A stretch of DNA of 64,000 nt from Gemmatimonadetes bacterium 13_2_20CM_2_65_7 (GCA_001915025.1 MNDR01000092.1:1-64000); one strand, 5' to 3'. Positions 28,428-39,132 are shown, numbered from the stretch's first letter. Notes: a model not told the origin generated them from the sequence alone. Made by a program: numbers and translations.

Positions 28428-29527
28428 GCATCGGCGTCGCCGTACTCGGCTCAACCGGCTCGATCGGCCGCTCGACGCTGCAGGTGGTTGCCCGTCAACG
28501 CGAACGATTCCGCATCGTCGCTCTGACGGGCCATTCCAACAAGGACTTGCTCGCCCAACAGGCCGCCGAGTGGAAGCCCGCCTTTGTCGGTCTCGTGAAC
28601 GGTGGAACCGCATCGTGTCTCGTCGAGGCGGCCACGCATCCCGACGTGAAGATCGTCGTGAACGGGATCGTCGGCGCGGCGGGGTTGGAAGCGACGCTGG
28701 CAGCGTTGCGCGCCGGCAAACGCGTCGCGCTCGCCAATAAGGAAACGTTGGTGATGGCCGGTGAGCTGGTCACGGAGGCTGCGCGGCAGGGCGGCGGCGA
28801 AATCGTCCCCGTCGACTCAGAACACAGTGCGGTGCTGCAATGCGTAGCCGGCCGGCGGCCGACCGAGTTGGCTCGGCTGATTCTCACCGCCTCGGGCGGC
28901 CCCTTCCGCACGTGGGGGCCGGAACGTGTGTCACGCGCGACGGTCGCCGAAGCGTTGAAGCATCCCACCTGGACGATGGGGAAAAAGATCACCGTCGACT
29001 CAGCGACACTCGTCAACAAAGCGCTCGAAGTGATCGAAGCGCACTTCCTGTTTGACGTGGCTTATGGGCAAGTGGACGTGGTCATCCACCCGCAGTCGGT
29101 GATCCACGGGTTCGCCGAGTTCGTGGACGGCTCGGTGCTCGCGCAAGTCGGCTTCCCCACGATGGAGCTGCCGATTCTCTACGCGCTCACCTACCCGGAG
29201 CGCGTGCCGGATACCGGCGTGCGCCGGTTCGATCCGGTGGCGGCCGGCACGCTGACCTTCGAAGCGGTGCAGCTTGAGCGCTTTCCGGCGTACGGCGTGG
29301 GCCGCGAGGCCGCGCGCATGGGCGGAACCGCGCCCGCGATGTTCAACGCGGCCAATGAAGTCGTGGTGCAGCTGTTTCTCGACGAGCAAATCCCGTTCGG
29401 ACGCATCTCGGAGGTCTTGGAGCGAGTGGTTGCCCACGGTCATCCCGGCGACGCGACGTCGCTCGACGATGTCTTGGCCGCGGATGCTGAAGCCCGCCGG
29501 TTGGCGAAAGAATTCGCATGCTCCTGA
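28424..29527 (+). CDS. dxr: 1-deoxy-D-xylulose-5-phosphate reductoisomerase
   Basis: VLGSTGSIGRSTLQVV; LANKETLVMAGELV; VPVDSEHSAVLQC. Confidence 0.97.
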   Translation: MSIGVAVLGSTGSIGRSTLQVVARQRERFRIVALTGHSNKDLLAQQAAEWKPAFVGLVNGGTASCLVEAATHPDVKIVVNGIVGAAGLEATLAALRAGKRVALANKETLVMAGELVTEAARQGGGEIVPVDSEHSAVLQCVAGRRPTELARLILTASGGPFRTWGPERVSRATVAEALKHPTWTMGKKITVDSATLVNKALEVIEAHFLFDVAYGQVDVVIHPQSVIHGFAEFVDGSVLAQVGFPTMELPILYALTYPERVPDTGVRRFDPVAAGTLTFEAVQLERFPAYGVGREAARMGGTAPAMFNAANEVVVQLFLDEQIPFGRISEVLERVVAHGHPGDATSLDDVLAADAEARRLAKEFACS

Positions 29528-30858
29528 CGCTGGCGTCGCTCGTCATTGTGCTGGGTGTGCTGATTTTTGCGCACGAGCTGGGGCATTTTCTCGTCGCCAA
29601 AGTCGTCGGCATTCAGGTGCTGCGCTTCTCACTCGGGTTCGGGCGGCCGGTGATCGCCTGGAAGCGCGGCGAGACGGAATACTGGATCTCCTGGATCCCG
29701 CTGGGCGGCTACGTGAAGATGGCCGGGTTGGAAGAGGAAGGGATGGTGGGCGAGCTGGAGGGCGGCAAAGCGGACGCGGCAATCGATCCCGCCCGGTCGT
29801 TCGACCGTCAGCCGATCGCCGCACGAATGGCCGTCATCCTCGCCGGTGTGTCGATGAACGTCCTCTTGGCATTCGTCATCTATGCGGGTCTCGCTGCGGT
29901 CGCCGGCGTGTCCCGGTTTGCCATGACGCCGGTTGACTCGATCCAGGCGGGGCGGCTTCCGGCGTGGGCACAGCCGCTGTTGACATTGCACCGCGGCGAT
30001 CGGATCACGCACGTCGGCGACGATTCGCTGCGGACGTGGGACGATCTCGAGGAGCGGATCGAGAAGGCGCCGGACGAGCTGCGTCTGCGCGTTGCCGAAC
30101 GGGCCGAGCCCCTGGTTATGCACCTGCCGTCCGGGGATACCGCGGCGCGCCACGAGCTGCTACGCGCCATCGTGCCGCTATTCCCCGCTCGCATCGGCCC
30201 CGTTGCGCCGGGACAGCCGGCCCACCGCGCTGGACTGCGAGGCGGCGACGTCGTCGTGCGTATCAACGACGACACGATCGCTTCGTGGTTGGACATGGTA
30301 GCCAGGATCCGCGAACAGCCGGGACACCCAGTGACACTCGTCGTGTTGCGCCGTGACAGCTTGATACGCTTCACGGTGGTGCCCGAAACCATTGACTCAG
30401 GAGGCAAGCGCTACGGCTTCATCGGAGCCGGTGCGAACCCTCCGACCGTGCGCGACCGGGTGGGTTTGGGGGCCGCAATCGTGCACGGTGGCCGGCAGAC
30501 GCTGGCCCAGATCGTCAACGTTGTCACATCGGTGAAGCGCATCGTCGCCGGCGAGGCATCGACGCGCGAGCTCGGCGGGCCGATCGCCATCGCGCAGATG
30601 TCGGGGCAGGCGGTGCGCCTGGGCCTCGACTGGTTTCTCAACTTCCTCGCGTTCTTCTCGGTGAGCCTCGCCGTCCTGAACTTGCTGCCTATTCCCGTGC
30701 TCGACGGTGGCCACGCGCTCTTCCTTATTGTGGAGGCGGTCCGCCGCAAGCCGCTCACGCCCACGCTGCGCATGCGGCTCACCCAGCTCGGCATGTTGGT
30801 CGTGCTCGGCATCATGGTGCTCGCGATCTCCAACGATGTCCTCCGACTCTTCCGTTAA
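29518..30858 (+). CDS. rseP: RIP metalloprotease (site-2 protease)
   Basis: FAHELGHFLVAKVVG HExxH; PDZ region; LLPIPVLDGGH. Confidence 0.96.
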   Translation: MLLTLASLVIVLGVLIFAHELGHFLVAKVVGIQVLRFSLGFGRPVIAWKRGETEYWISWIPLGGYVKMAGLEEEGMVGELEGGKADAAIDPARSFDRQPIAARMAVILAGVSMNVLLAFVIYAGLAAVAGVSRFAMTPVDSIQAGRLPAWAQPLLTLHRGDRITHVGDDSLRTWDDLEERIEKAPDELRLRVAERAEPLVMHLPSGDTAARHELLRAIVPLFPARIGPVAPGQPAHRAGLRGGDVVVRINDDTIASWLDMVARIREQPGHPVTLVVLRRDSLIRFTVVPETIDSGGKRYGFIGAGANPPTVRDRVGLGAAIVHGGRQTLAQIVNVVTSVKRIVAGEASTRELGGPIAIAQMSGQAVRLGLDWFLNFLAFFSVSLAVLNLLPIPVLDGGHALFLIVEAVRRKPLTPTLRMRLTQLGMLVVLGIMVLAISNDVLRLFR

Positions 30859-31228
30859 CGACGCCCTGAACGGCTATGCCGCCGGTCGCGTGACCGCGGA
30901 GCAGCTCGTTGGGATCGTTGCGGCCGAGTACTACAGGGAGCAGGCAGCAGGGAGCAGGGAGCAGTTGCAACCGTTGATCGAGATCATCGAACGCGCTCAT
31001 CCGGGATTTGTAGCGCTGTTCGGCAGTGTCGACGCTCCGGGGTTCGCAGTGCGCATTGCCGAACGTCCATTTCCGAAGAGGAACGAGCCGGAATTGCGTC
31101 AAGCAGTCCAGGTAGTACTCGCGGCCGGGATGATAACGACAGCGTCTGTTGCTCCGGGCTCCGGGCTCCGTGCTCCTCGTTTGTTCTCTCGCATCGTGCA
31201 GGCGATCCGAAGAGTCTTCAGCGCATAA
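30836..31228 (+). CDS. Hypothetical small protein carrying two heptamer arrays
   Basis: ATG at 30836 overlapping the rseP 3' end; no recognised domain. Confidence 0.5.
   Translation: MSSDSSVNDALNGYAAGRVTAEQLVGIVAAEYYREQAAGSREQLQPLIEIIERAHPGFVALFGSVDAPGFAVRIAERPFPKRNEPELRQAVQVVLAAGMITTASVAPGSGLRAPRLFSRIVQAIRRVFSA
30935..30964 (+). repeat. Heptanucleotide array AGGGAGC-AGGCAGC-AGGGAGC-AGGGAGC-AG
   Basis: Four 7-bp units; reverse complement reads GCTCCCT/GCTGCCT. Confidence 0.9.
31151..31178 (+). repeat. Heptanucleotide array (GCTCCGG)x2-GCTCCGT-GCTCCTC
   Basis: Four consecutive 7-bp units. Confidence 0.9.
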
Positions 31229-32207
31229 GCCTTACAACCAAGCCGATCAACAACAGTAGTCCGATCCCCGCCGCGCCAACGAGAAGCCATCGCCTGGGGT
31301 CTGCCGGCGGATCGACGAGCGCCTGCCGCTGCGTCGTCCCCATCGGCGCTGCCCCAAGCGCTGTCGTGGGCCGGCGCTTCTGCTCGACTTCGTCGAGATC
31401 GGCGAGGAGCTCGGCGGCACTGGCGTAACGGTCGTCGGGATGCTTGGCAAGACACTTCATCACCACTCGTTCGAAGCGTTTGGACAGCTCGCCCCGTTTA
31501 CGCCGCAGCGAGGGCGGGGGATCCTCGACGTGCATGCGCGCCAGCTCGAACCAGTCGTTGGAGCTGAACGGCACTTCGCCGGTGGCCGCTTTGTACAGCG
31601 TGACGCCGAGCGCGTAGAAATCCAGGCGTTGGTCGAGCGGCCGTCCCTGCGCCTGCTCGGGCGAGAGGTAGTGCGGCGTCCCGATCGTCATGTTCACGCC
31701 GGTCGATGCGGTATAGCCGGAAACCGCGCGGGCGATGCCGAAGTCGGTGAGTACGGCGGCGCCATCCGATCGGATCAGGACGTTGTCGGGCTTCAAGTCC
31801 CGATGAATCACCCCCTGGCGATGCGCAAAATCGAGCGCCGCGGCGATGTCACGCGCCAGGCGCAGGATATCCTCCTCGGGTAGCGGCCCTTCGCGCGCGA
31901 TGCGGGCGCCGAGACTGTCGGCGCAGAGATCCATGGCGAAGTAGACGTGGTCGCCGGTCTTCGCGACGGAGCGGATGCGAATGATGTTGGGGTGCTCGAG
32001 CTTTGCAGCCGTCTCGCTCTCGTTGCGAAAGCGCGACTCGAACTGCGAGTCGCCGGCGTATCGCGGCTTCAGGACCTTGATGGCGACCGGCGTGCCGTCG
32101 GGCTCGCGGCCCACAAACGCCCACGCGAACCCTCCCTGCCCGAGCAGGCGTTCGAGGGCGTAGGGGCCGAGCGTGCGGCCAACGAGGTCGGTGGCGGCGT
32201 TAGTCAC
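31218..32207 (-). CDS. Ser/Thr protein kinase with C-terminal TM anchor
   Basis: GQGGFAWAFVG, HRDLKPDNVLI, DFGIARAV, GTPHYLSPEQ; terminal hydrophobic helix. Confidence 0.94.
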   Translation of the reverse strand: MTNAATDLVGRTLGPYALERLLGQGGFAWAFVGREPDGTPVAIKVLKPRYAGDSQFESRFRNESETAAKLEHPNIIRIRSVAKTGDHVYFAMDLCADSLGARIAREGPLPEEDILRLARDIAAALDFAHRQGVIHRDLKPDNVLIRSDGAAVLTDFGIARAVSGYTASTGVNMTIGTPHYLSPEQAQGRPLDQRLDFYALGVTLYKAATGEVPFSSNDWFELARMHVEDPPPSLRRKRGELSKRFERVVMKCLAKHPDDRYASAAELLADLDEVEQKRRPTTALGAAPMGTTQRQALVDPPADPRRWLLVGAAGIGLLLLIGLVVRLMR

Positions 32208-32268
32208 TTTACAAAGGGGTCGAAGCCGGTTAACCTACGGCGCTTCCAACGATTAGGGAACAGGGACG

Positions 32269-32526
32269 ATGTACGACAAGACGACGCCGGTCAGGAAACA
32301 CGGGCTGCACGACCGGGACACCGGCTCGAGCCGGGTCCAGGTGGCGCTGCTCACCGAGCGCATCAACAGCCTCACCGAGCACTTCCGGGTCCACGCGAAG
32401 GACTTCCACGGGCAACGCGGCCTGCTGCGCATGGTCAGCCGCCGCCGCCGCTTGCTGGAGTACTTGAAGCGCACCGATCTCGCGAAGTACCGGCAGCTCA
32501 TCGACGAGCTCGGTCTCCGACATTAA
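32269..32526 (+). CDS. rpsO: 30S ribosomal protein S15
   Basis: [55 protein letters not shown]. Confidence 0.97.
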   Translation: MYDKTTPVRKHGLHDRDTGSSRVQVALLTERINSLTEHFRVHAKDFHGQRGLLRMVSRRRRLLEYLKRTDLAKYRQLIDELGLRH

Positions 32527-32550
32527 GTCGCACCAAAGGCGTCGAGCAGG

Positions 32551-32576
32551 GCGCTCCGGGAAGAGCACCGGGGCGC
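32551..32576 (+). terminator. Stem-loop between rpsO and pnp (terminator or processing hairpin)
   Basis: GCGCTCCGG-GAAGAGCA-CCGGGGCGC, 9 bp including one G-U; weak T-run downstream. Confidence 0.5.
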
Positions 32577-32611
32577 TCCGTGCATTTTCAACGCTCTAGA
32601 CAGGCAACGCA

Positions 32612-34687
32612 GTGAAGCGAGTGGAAAAGAATTTTGCCGGCCGCACCCTGAAAATCGAATCGGGTCGGCTGGCCAAGCAAGCGGCTGGGTCGTGTCTCCT
32701 CCAGTTCGGTGAAACGGTAGTGCTGGCGGCGGTCACCGTCTCCGAAAATGTGGCCAACCTTCCGTACTTCCCGCTGACCGTCGAGTATCGCGAGAAGGCC
32801 TACGCCGCCGGCAAGATCCCCGGCGGCTTTTTGAAGCGCGAGGGCCGGCCCTCCGACGAAGAGGTCACGTCGGCGCGCGTCATCGACCGCTCCGTCCGGC
32901 CGCTCTTCCCCGAGGGCTTCAAGAACGAAGTGCAGGTCTTCGTCTACGTCCTCTCGGCCGACCAGGAGAACGACGCCGACGTGCTCGGCGTAACCGCGGC
33001 CTCGACCGCGCTGTCGCTGTCGAAGGTGCCATGGAACGGCCCGATCGCGGCGGTGCGGGTGGGCCGCGTCGAAGGCGCGTGGATCCTCAATCCCACGTTC
33101 CAGCAACTGGAGTTTTCGGACGTCGATCTCACCGTCTCCGGATCCCGCGATTCGATCGTCATGGTCGAGGGCGGCGCGCTCGAGCTCACCGAAGCGGAGA
33201 TCATCAAGGCGCTCGAAGTCGCCCACAAGGGCATCAAGGAATTGCTCGACGTCGCCGACGAAGTCGTCGAGGCGGTGCGCCAACCCAAGATGGAATGGGT
33301 GAAGGCCGAGCTCCCAGCCGATCTCGTCGCGCGGGTCAAGGCATTGGCGGAAGACAAGGTGACCGAAGCGCTGACCCTCGCCGTGAAGGCGGAGCGCACT
33401 CAGGCGCTCAGCGCCATCAAGTCGACGATCGTCGAGCAGCTGGCCGAGGAGTTCCCCGACAAGCTGCGCGAGATCGCAGAGGTGATCGAAGGGATCGAGT
33501 ACGACACGATGCGAGACCGCGTGCTCACGGCAGGGGAGCGCGTCGATGGCCGCGATCTCGATACCGTCCGGCCGATCACCTGCGAGGTGGGCTGGCTGCC
33601 GCGCACGCACGGCTCCGCGCTGTTCACCCGCGGGCAGACCCAGGCGCTCGCCTCGGTGACGTTGGGCACGACGGACGATGAGCAGCGCATCGATTCGATC
33701 GACGTCGCGCAGGAAACCACGAAGTCGTTTATGCTGCATTACAACTTCCCCCCCTTCTCGACCGGGGAGGTGAAGCCGGTGCGCGGCACGTCGCGGCGCG
33801 AGATCGGTCACGGGGCACTCGCCGAGCGAGCATTACAGGCGGTGCTGCCGCCCTACGAGCAGTTCCCGTATACGATCCGCATCGTCTCCGAAATCCTCGA
33901 ATCCAACGGCTCGTCCTCGATGGCCACGGTGTGCAGCGGCTCTCTGGCTTTAATGGACGCCGGAGTCCCGGTGAAATCGGCCTGCGCAGGTGTCGCGATG
34001 GGTTTGATTACTGAAGGCGGACGCACCGCCATCCTCACCGACATCCTCGGAGCCGAAGATCATCTCGGCGACATGGACTTCAAGGTCGCCGGCACGCGGG
34101 ACGGCGTCACCTCGATCCAGATGGACATCAAGGTCGAGCGGCTGGATTGGAGTGTCATCAGCCAGGCGCTGGAGAAGGCCCGCAAGGCACGGGTGCACAT
34201 CCTCGATATCATGCAGCAGGCGATGCCCCATCCGCGCTCGCAGCTCTCGAAGTACGCGCCGCGCATCATCACCATTCAGATCCGTCCCGACAAAATCGGC
34301 GATCTCATCGGCCCGAAGGGCAAGACGATCCGCGGCATTCAGGAGCAGACGGGCGCCGAGATCAACGTCGACGATTCGGGCCTGGTCACGATCGCCGGCG
34401 TAGGCGAGGCCGCCGAGCGCGCGCGCGACATGGTGTCCGGCATCGTGCAGGAGCCGGAAGTGGGGAAGGTGTACGAAGGCGTCGTGAAGAGCACGACGGC
34501 GTTCGGGGCCTTTGTCGAGATCATTCCCGGCGTCGAAGGATTGCTGCACATCTCGGAGCTGCAGCATGGCCGCACGGAAAAGACGGAAGACGTGGTCAAA
34601 AAGGGCGACCATTTGAAGGTGAAGCTGCTCGAGGTCGACGAACGCGGTCGCATGCGATTGTCCCGGAAAGCTCTACTCGAACGCTAG
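32612..34687 (+). CDS. pnp: Polyribonucleotide nucleotidyltransferase
   Basis: [30 protein letters not shown] domain [18 protein letters not shown]1 domain. Confidence 0.97.
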   Translation: MKRVEKNFAGRTLKIESGRLAKQAAGSCLLQFGETVVLAAVTVSENVANLPYFPLTVEYREKAYAAGKIPGGFLKREGRPSDEEVTSARVIDRSVRPLFPEGFKNEVQVFVYVLSADQENDADVLGVTAASTALSLSKVPWNGPIAAVRVGRVEGAWILNPTFQQLEFSDVDLTVSGSRDSIVMVEGGALELTEAEIIKALEVAHKGIKELLDVADEVVEAVRQPKMEWVKAELPADLVARVKALAEDKVTEALTLAVKAERTQALSAIKSTIVEQLAEEFPDKLREIAEVIEGIEYDTMRDRVLTAGERVDGRDLDTVRPITCEVGWLPRTHGSALFTRGQTQALASVTLGTTDDEQRIDSIDVAQETTKSFMLHYNFPPFSTGEVKPVRGTSRREIGHGALAERALQAVLPPYEQFPYTIRIVSEILESNGSSSMATVCSGSLALMDAGVPVKSACAGVAMGLITEGGRTAILTDILGAEDHLGDMDFKVAGTRDGVTSIQMDIKVERLDWSVISQALEKARKARVHILDIMQQAMPHPRSQLSKYAPRIITIQIRPDKIGDLIGPKGKTIRGIQEQTGAEINVDDSGLVTIAGVGEAAERARDMVSGIVQEPEVGKVYEGVVKSTTAFGAFVEIIPGVEGLLHISELQHGRTEKTEDVVKKGDHLKVKLLEVDERGRMRLSRKALLER

Positions 34688-34698
34688 ACACGGTCCGG

Positions 34699-35985
34699 CT
34701 GGATAAGGAAATCTACCGGACCGTCACGCCGAACGGGGTCACGGTACTGAGCGAACGCGTTCCGAGCGTTCGCTCGGCTGCTATTGGTGTGTGGGTGCGA
34801 ACCGCCAGCGCGCACGAGCCCCGCCCCAAGATGGGCGTGTCACACCTGCTCGAGCACATGGTGTTCAAGGGTACCGAGAGACGCACCGCGCAGGAGATCG
34901 CGCTCGCCCTCGAATCCCGTGGCGGATCGCTCGATGCCTACACCTCGCGCGACTCCACGGCCTATCACGCGCGTGTGCTCGACAGCGACCTGGCGCGGGC
35001 GCTCGACGTCATCACCGACATAGTGCGCCGGCCGACGCTACGCGACGCGGACCTCTCGCTCGAACGCCAGGTCGTCCTCGAAGAGATCAGCACCGTCGAG
35101 GATACGCCGGACGACGAAGTTTTCGATCTCGCCTACGAGACGTTGTGGCCGACTCATCCCTACGGATTCCAGATTCTGGGCACGAAAGAAACCGTCAGCG
35201 CGCTCTCCGCCGACGACCTCAAGAACCTGCACCGGCGGGCGTACTTTCCGGGAAACTGCATCATCGCCGCCGCGGGCAACCTCACGCACGAGGCGCTCCT
35301 CGCCGAAGTCGAGCGACAGGGGTGGTTTGACAGCGATGGGAAAGGCACTCCGGCCGTCGCTCCTCCCGTACCGCCCGTGCCGCCCGCCGTCCGCGGGAGG
35401 ACACGCTCGGCGGAGAAGGACACCGCTCAGACGCACATCGTGTTCGCGACCGACACGATCCCCTACGCCGATCGCCGCAAGTACTCAATGCTCGTGGTCT
35501 CGAACGTGTTCGGCGGCGGCATGTCGAGCCGGCTGTTCCAACGCATTCGGGAAGAGCTGGGACTCGCCTACGCGATCTACAGCTTCACGTCGTTCTACCG
35601 GGCGGTGGGCATGGGGGGCGTGTACGTCGGCACGCAGCCCGCGCGTGCGGAGAAGGCGACGGCCGCAATTCGCGATGAGTTTGCGCGGCTGGCGCGAGAA
35701 GGGCTGCGCGGTGATGCGCTGGAAGACGCGAAGCAGCAGACGTTGGGCCAGCTGATGCTCTCGCTGGAGAGTCCTACGTCCCGGATGTATCGTTTGGCCG
35801 GCTCGGCGGTCTACAACGAGCCATATCGCAGTCTCGATGACGTGCTGCAGACCGTCGCAGCGTTGACGGCAGACGAAGTGTCGGACCTGGCGGCCGAATT
35901 CTTCGCACCCGAGCGACAGACGATTGTCTCGCTCGGACCCAACGGGGCACGCCGGGGGGACGGGGGGGGAGGAACCGCAACGTGA
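34699..35985 (+). CDS. M16-family zinc peptidase
   Basis: HLLEHMVFKGTERRTAQEIA HxxEH motif; no nearby ATG/GTG/TTG, CTG at 34699 most plausible by N-terminal register. Confidence 0.88.
   Translation: MDKEIYRTVTPNGVTVLSERVPSVRSAAIGVWVRTASAHEPRPKMGVSHLLEHMVFKGTERRTAQEIALALESRGGSLDAYTSRDSTAYHARVLDSDLARALDVITDIVRRPTLRDADLSLERQVVLEEISTVEDTPDDEVFDLAYETLWPTHPYGFQILGTKETVSALSADDLKNLHRRAYFPGNCIIAAAGNLTHEALLAEVERQGWFDSDGKGTPAVAPPVPPVPPAVRGRTRSAEKDTAQTHIVFATDTIPYADRRKYSMLVVSNVFGGGMSSRLFQRIREELGLAYAIYSFTSFYRAVGMGGVYVGTQPARAEKATAAIRDEFARLAREGLRGDALEDAKQQTLGQLMLSLESPTSRMYRLAGSAVYNEPYRSLDDVLQTVAALTADEVSDLAAEFFAPERQTIVSLGPNGARRGDGGGGTAT
35365..35393 (+). repeat. 9-bp imperfect repeat CCCGTACCG-CCCGTGCCG-CCCGCCGTCCG
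   Basis: Encodes PVPPVPPAV linker inside the M16 peptidase. Confidence 0.6.
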
Positions 35986-37094
35986 TCGTCGGCGTCCCGA
36001 AGGAAATCAAGACCGCGGAGAATCGCGTCGCGCTCGTACCCGCGGGCGCCGAGTCGCTCGCAAGCGACGGCCACAGCGTGCTCGTGGAGCAGGGCGCCGG
36101 CCTGGGTTCAGGATTCGGGGACGACGCCTATCGCGCGGCGGGTGCGGAGATCGCGCCCTCAGCCGATGCGGTTTGGGCGAAGGCCGAGATGATCATGAAG
36201 GTGAAGGAACCCATCGAGCCCGAGTGGTCGGGGATTCGCAAAGGGCAGGTCGTCTTCACCTATTTCCATTTTGCGGCGTCCGAAGCACTTACGAAGGCCA
36301 TCATCAAGTCCGGCTCCATTGCCATCGCCTACGAAACGGTGGAGCTGCCGACGAAAGAGCTTCCTCTGCTGACGCCGATGAGCGAAGTGGCCGGTCGCAT
36401 GGCCGTGCAGGAAGGCGCGAAGTACCTCGAGAAGGTGTTCGGCGGCAGCGGCATTCTGCTCGGCGGCGTGCCGGGCGTGCTGCCCGCCGAAGTGGTCATT
36501 CTTGGCGGCGGGGTGGTCGGCACGAACGCCGCCAAGATGGCCGCCGGCCTCGGCGCCCACGTCACGCTGCTGGATATTTCGCTCGACCGGCTCCGCTATC
36601 TCTCCGATGTCCTCGCCGCAAATGTTGATCTCTTGTACTCCAATCGGCACAACGTGCTCGAACAGCTCGCGAAGGCCGATGTCGTCATCGGTGCGGTGCT
36701 GCTCACCGGCGCCAAGGCGCCGAAGCTCGTGAAGCGCGGCGATTTGAAGCTGATGAAGCCGGGGTCGGTGATCGTCGACGTCGCGGTCGACCAAGGCGGG
36801 TGCATCGAGACCACAAAGCCGACGACGCATGACCAGCCGACGTACGTTGTGGACGGCATCATCCACTACGCTGTGGCGAACATGCCGGGCGGCGTGCCGC
36901 GCACGTCCACGCTGGCGCTCACGAACGCGACTTTCCCCTACGCCAAGAAGCTGGCCCGGCAGGGGTGGAAGGACGCCTGCCGGAAGGATCCCAGCCTCTT
37001 CCTCGGCCTCAATATTGTTGAGGGACGAGTCGTTTATCCGGGAGTTGCTGAGGCGTTCGGGTTGTCGCTTGCCGACGCCAAGTCTCTGCTCTAG
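35982..37094 (+). CDS. ald: Alanine dehydrogenase
   Basis: [58 protein letters not shown]. Confidence 0.96.
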   Translation: MIVGVPKEIKTAENRVALVPAGAESLASDGHSVLVEQGAGLGSGFGDDAYRAAGAEIAPSADAVWAKAEMIMKVKEPIEPEWSGIRKGQVVFTYFHFAASEALTKAIIKSGSIAIAYETVELPTKELPLLTPMSEVAGRMAVQEGAKYLEKVFGGSGILLGGVPGVLPAEVVILGGGVVGTNAAKMAAGLGAHVTLLDISLDRLRYLSDVLAANVDLLYSNRHNVLEQLAKADVVIGAVLLTGAKAPKLVKRGDLKLMKPGSVIVDVAVDQGGCIETTKPTTHDQPTYVVDGIIHYAVANMPGGVPRTSTLALTNATFPYAKKLARQGWKDACRKDPSLFLGLNIVEGRVVYPGVAEAFGLSLADAKSLL

Positions 37095-37160
37095 CGGCGG
37101 TCTTGTGGCAGGCTAGTCGCGGTGCATATTGAAACCCCATTCATCTTCTGCGGAGTTTCG

Positions 37161-37361
37161 ATGCACAGTGAGCCAATCCACAGACTGGTAATGCACTCGT
37201 TTGCCCTCAGCGGGTTAACGCTGCTACTCGTCACCAGAGCGGCGTTGAGTCAGCAGCTACCGCGCACGTTCCTCGTGGTCTACGACGATACTGCTCGCGT
37301 GGTCTCCGCTCCGGTCCAGGTCTCGGCCCAGCCTGGCATTCATTCGCCGGATATGGCCTGA
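37161..37361 (+). CDS. Possible small exported hypothetical protein
   Basis: GCGGAG upstream of ATG at 37161; hydrophobic LSGLTLLLVTRAALSQQ; short. Confidence 0.3.
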   Translation: MHSEPIHRLVMHSFALSGLTLLLVTRAALSQQLPRTFLVVYDDTARVVSAPVQVSAQPGIHSPDMA

Positions 37362-37548
37362 TGCGCTCATTCGCTGATGGCAGCGACGGCACAGGTGTGG
37401 TGCTCACGGCTATTCTGTTGCCACCTACCCAGTTGCTCGCTACGGTCCTGGTCGAGCGGGCGAGCGGTCGCGCGCGCGCCGGACGCTCACAATAGACGCA
37501 CGTCACGCTGGTTGGGAGCGCGAGGTGGATGGCGCGGGAGATTGAGGA

Positions 37549-38103
37549 ATGAAGCTAATCGGGCTTGCGGTGATAGGCGCGATGCTCCTCGGCGTGGCCA
37601 CGGCCATGGCCCAGAGCGTGCGATATGGCGTGGGTGCCGGCCTGCTGTTGCCGGTGGGCGACTATCACTCGATCGACAAGACGGGATGGATCGTCGGTGC
37701 CGACGTCACATACTGGCTCGCCTCAGCCTCCGTTGCGATCCGCGCAGAGGGCAGCTACAGCCGGACGGGCCAGAAGCAAGGCGCGTGTTGTCTCTCCGAT
37801 CACACGATCGCGATTGCCGGCGGATTGGTCGATGTCGTGTACGCATTTGGGAAGACAGCGGATCAAATTCGGCCGTACCTGGTCGCGGGCGTCGGGTTGT
37901 ACAACTGGAGGCTCTCGGCCCCCGGGTTGGCCCCTTCGTCCGAGACCAAAGCCGGTTTCGGGGGCGGCGCAGGTGTGGCCTACCGAGTGAGCAGCGGGAG
38001 CACGCGCCTCTTCCTGGAAGGCAAGGTCACCAACGTCACGGTGAACGGCATCTATTACGTCGCGGTCCCAATCAGGGTGGGCCTGCGGTTCGGGGCGAAG
38101 TAG
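37549..38103 (+). CDS. Outer membrane beta-barrel protein
   Basis: Signal peptide, alternating strands, GAGLLLPVGDYHSIDKTGWIVGADVTYWL, C-terminal RVGLRFGAK. Confidence 0.75.
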   Translation: MKLIGLAVIGAMLLGVATAMAQSVRYGVGAGLLLPVGDYHSIDKTGWIVGADVTYWLASASVAIRAEGSYSRTGQKQGACCLSDHTIAIAGGLVDVVYAFGKTADQIRPYLVAGVGLYNWRLSAPGLAPSSETKAGFGGGAGVAYRVSSGSTRLFLEGKVTNVTVNGIYYVAVPIRVGLRFGAK

Positions 38104-38112
38104 GAGGTTCTC

Positions 38113-38715
38113 ATGCGCGTCGCGCTCGCTTCGCTGGTAATCACCTGCGTTGGACTGCTGTCGGGCTGCGCAAAACTGAAAGAGGGATTCCAATCCTTCG
38201 GCGGCTCGTCGCCGAGCCACCTCGATTCGTCGCCCGACACGGCTGGGCTCCTCATTGTGGATGCCCCCATGCGGCACAAGGGGTCGCTCAGCTTTGGCAT
38301 CGGGGGCTCCATCTCGCTCGACGGTGCGGTGGTGGTCCGCGCCGACACAGAGCTCGCGATTCAGGAAGGGTCGGTGAAGGACCTCGTCCTTTTCCAGCTG
38401 CGGCCGGCGACCTATCGCATGGTCGCGGTGCGCGGGTCGTTCCGATCAGGGAATTTCGAGCACCATCTGGTCGCCCCCGTTGACTCCGTGATCGGACCGA
38501 TCAATGTCGCGGCGGGCCAGATCGTCTATGTCGGGCGTCTGACGGTGACGGGACACAGCGCGATCGGGCGGCGTGGGTTCGCGTACACCTACGAATGGGA
38601 TCGCGACCCCGCTCGCGAAGCGGAGGCTTTGACCATCGTCGCGGACCGGTACAAGAAGTCTCCCTGGATTCCAGCGGTTCAAAGGCGACTCACGGCGCTG
38701 CCTCCGCGGCCGTAG
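38113..38715 (+). CDS. Hypothetical lipoprotein
   Basis: LLSGCAKL lipobox; short spacing to upstream gene. Confidence 0.65.
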   Translation: MRVALASLVITCVGLLSGCAKLKEGFQSFGGSSPSHLDSSPDTAGLLIVDAPMRHKGSLSFGIGGSISLDGAVVVRADTELAIQEGSVKDLVLFQLRPATYRMVAVRGSFRSGNFEHHLVAPVDSVIGPINVAAGQIVYVGRLTVTGHSAIGRRGFAYTYEWDRDPAREAEALTIVADRYKKSPWIPAVQRRLTALPPRP

Positions 38716-38733
38716 CGTGCGCAGATCGATTTC

Positions 38734-39123
38734 ATGAACGCCCTCGACGACTTCACTCGCAAGTGCAGTCTTTGGCGAGACGAGTTTCTGCTGGAGGAGC
38801 TCGACAAAGGACCAGCTGGTTACGCGCATCTCGAGTACTTCGCCGTCATTCAAGCCGAGGCTGTGCGCCGCGGACTGCCGCTCTCCCCAACGCCCCTCGT
38901 ACTCGACGCGCCCGCACCGCCCCCGCAAGGATCTCTTGTTCGTCGTCTCTGGAGGGGAGAAGTAAGCGCAGCTCGGTATCTCGGTGAGCGAAACTGGCGG
39001 CTGTTGACCAGGTTCACCGTGGCGCTGGCTGTGCTGGCGGTTCTTTACGTCTTGGCGCCGATCGTCAGCGACCTCTTCTTCTCCTTACTGCGCTCCCTAG
39101 CGGGCGCCTTCATGTGCTGCTGA
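38734..39123 (+). CDS. Hypothetical membrane protein
   Basis: ORF with C-terminal TM helix. Confidence 0.5.
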   Translation: MNALDDFTRKCSLWRDEFLLEELDKGPAGYAHLEYFAVIQAEAVRRGLPLSPTPLVLDAPAPPPQGSLVRRLWRGEVSAARYLGERNWRLLTRFTVALAVLAVLYVLAPIVSDLFFSLLRSLAGAFMCC

Positions 39124-39132
39124 TGGCTTCCA

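Noticed and set aside
32588-33811. 407-aa minus-strand ORF
   Set aside because: Antisense to pnp; His/Asp/Arg-rich shadow composition.
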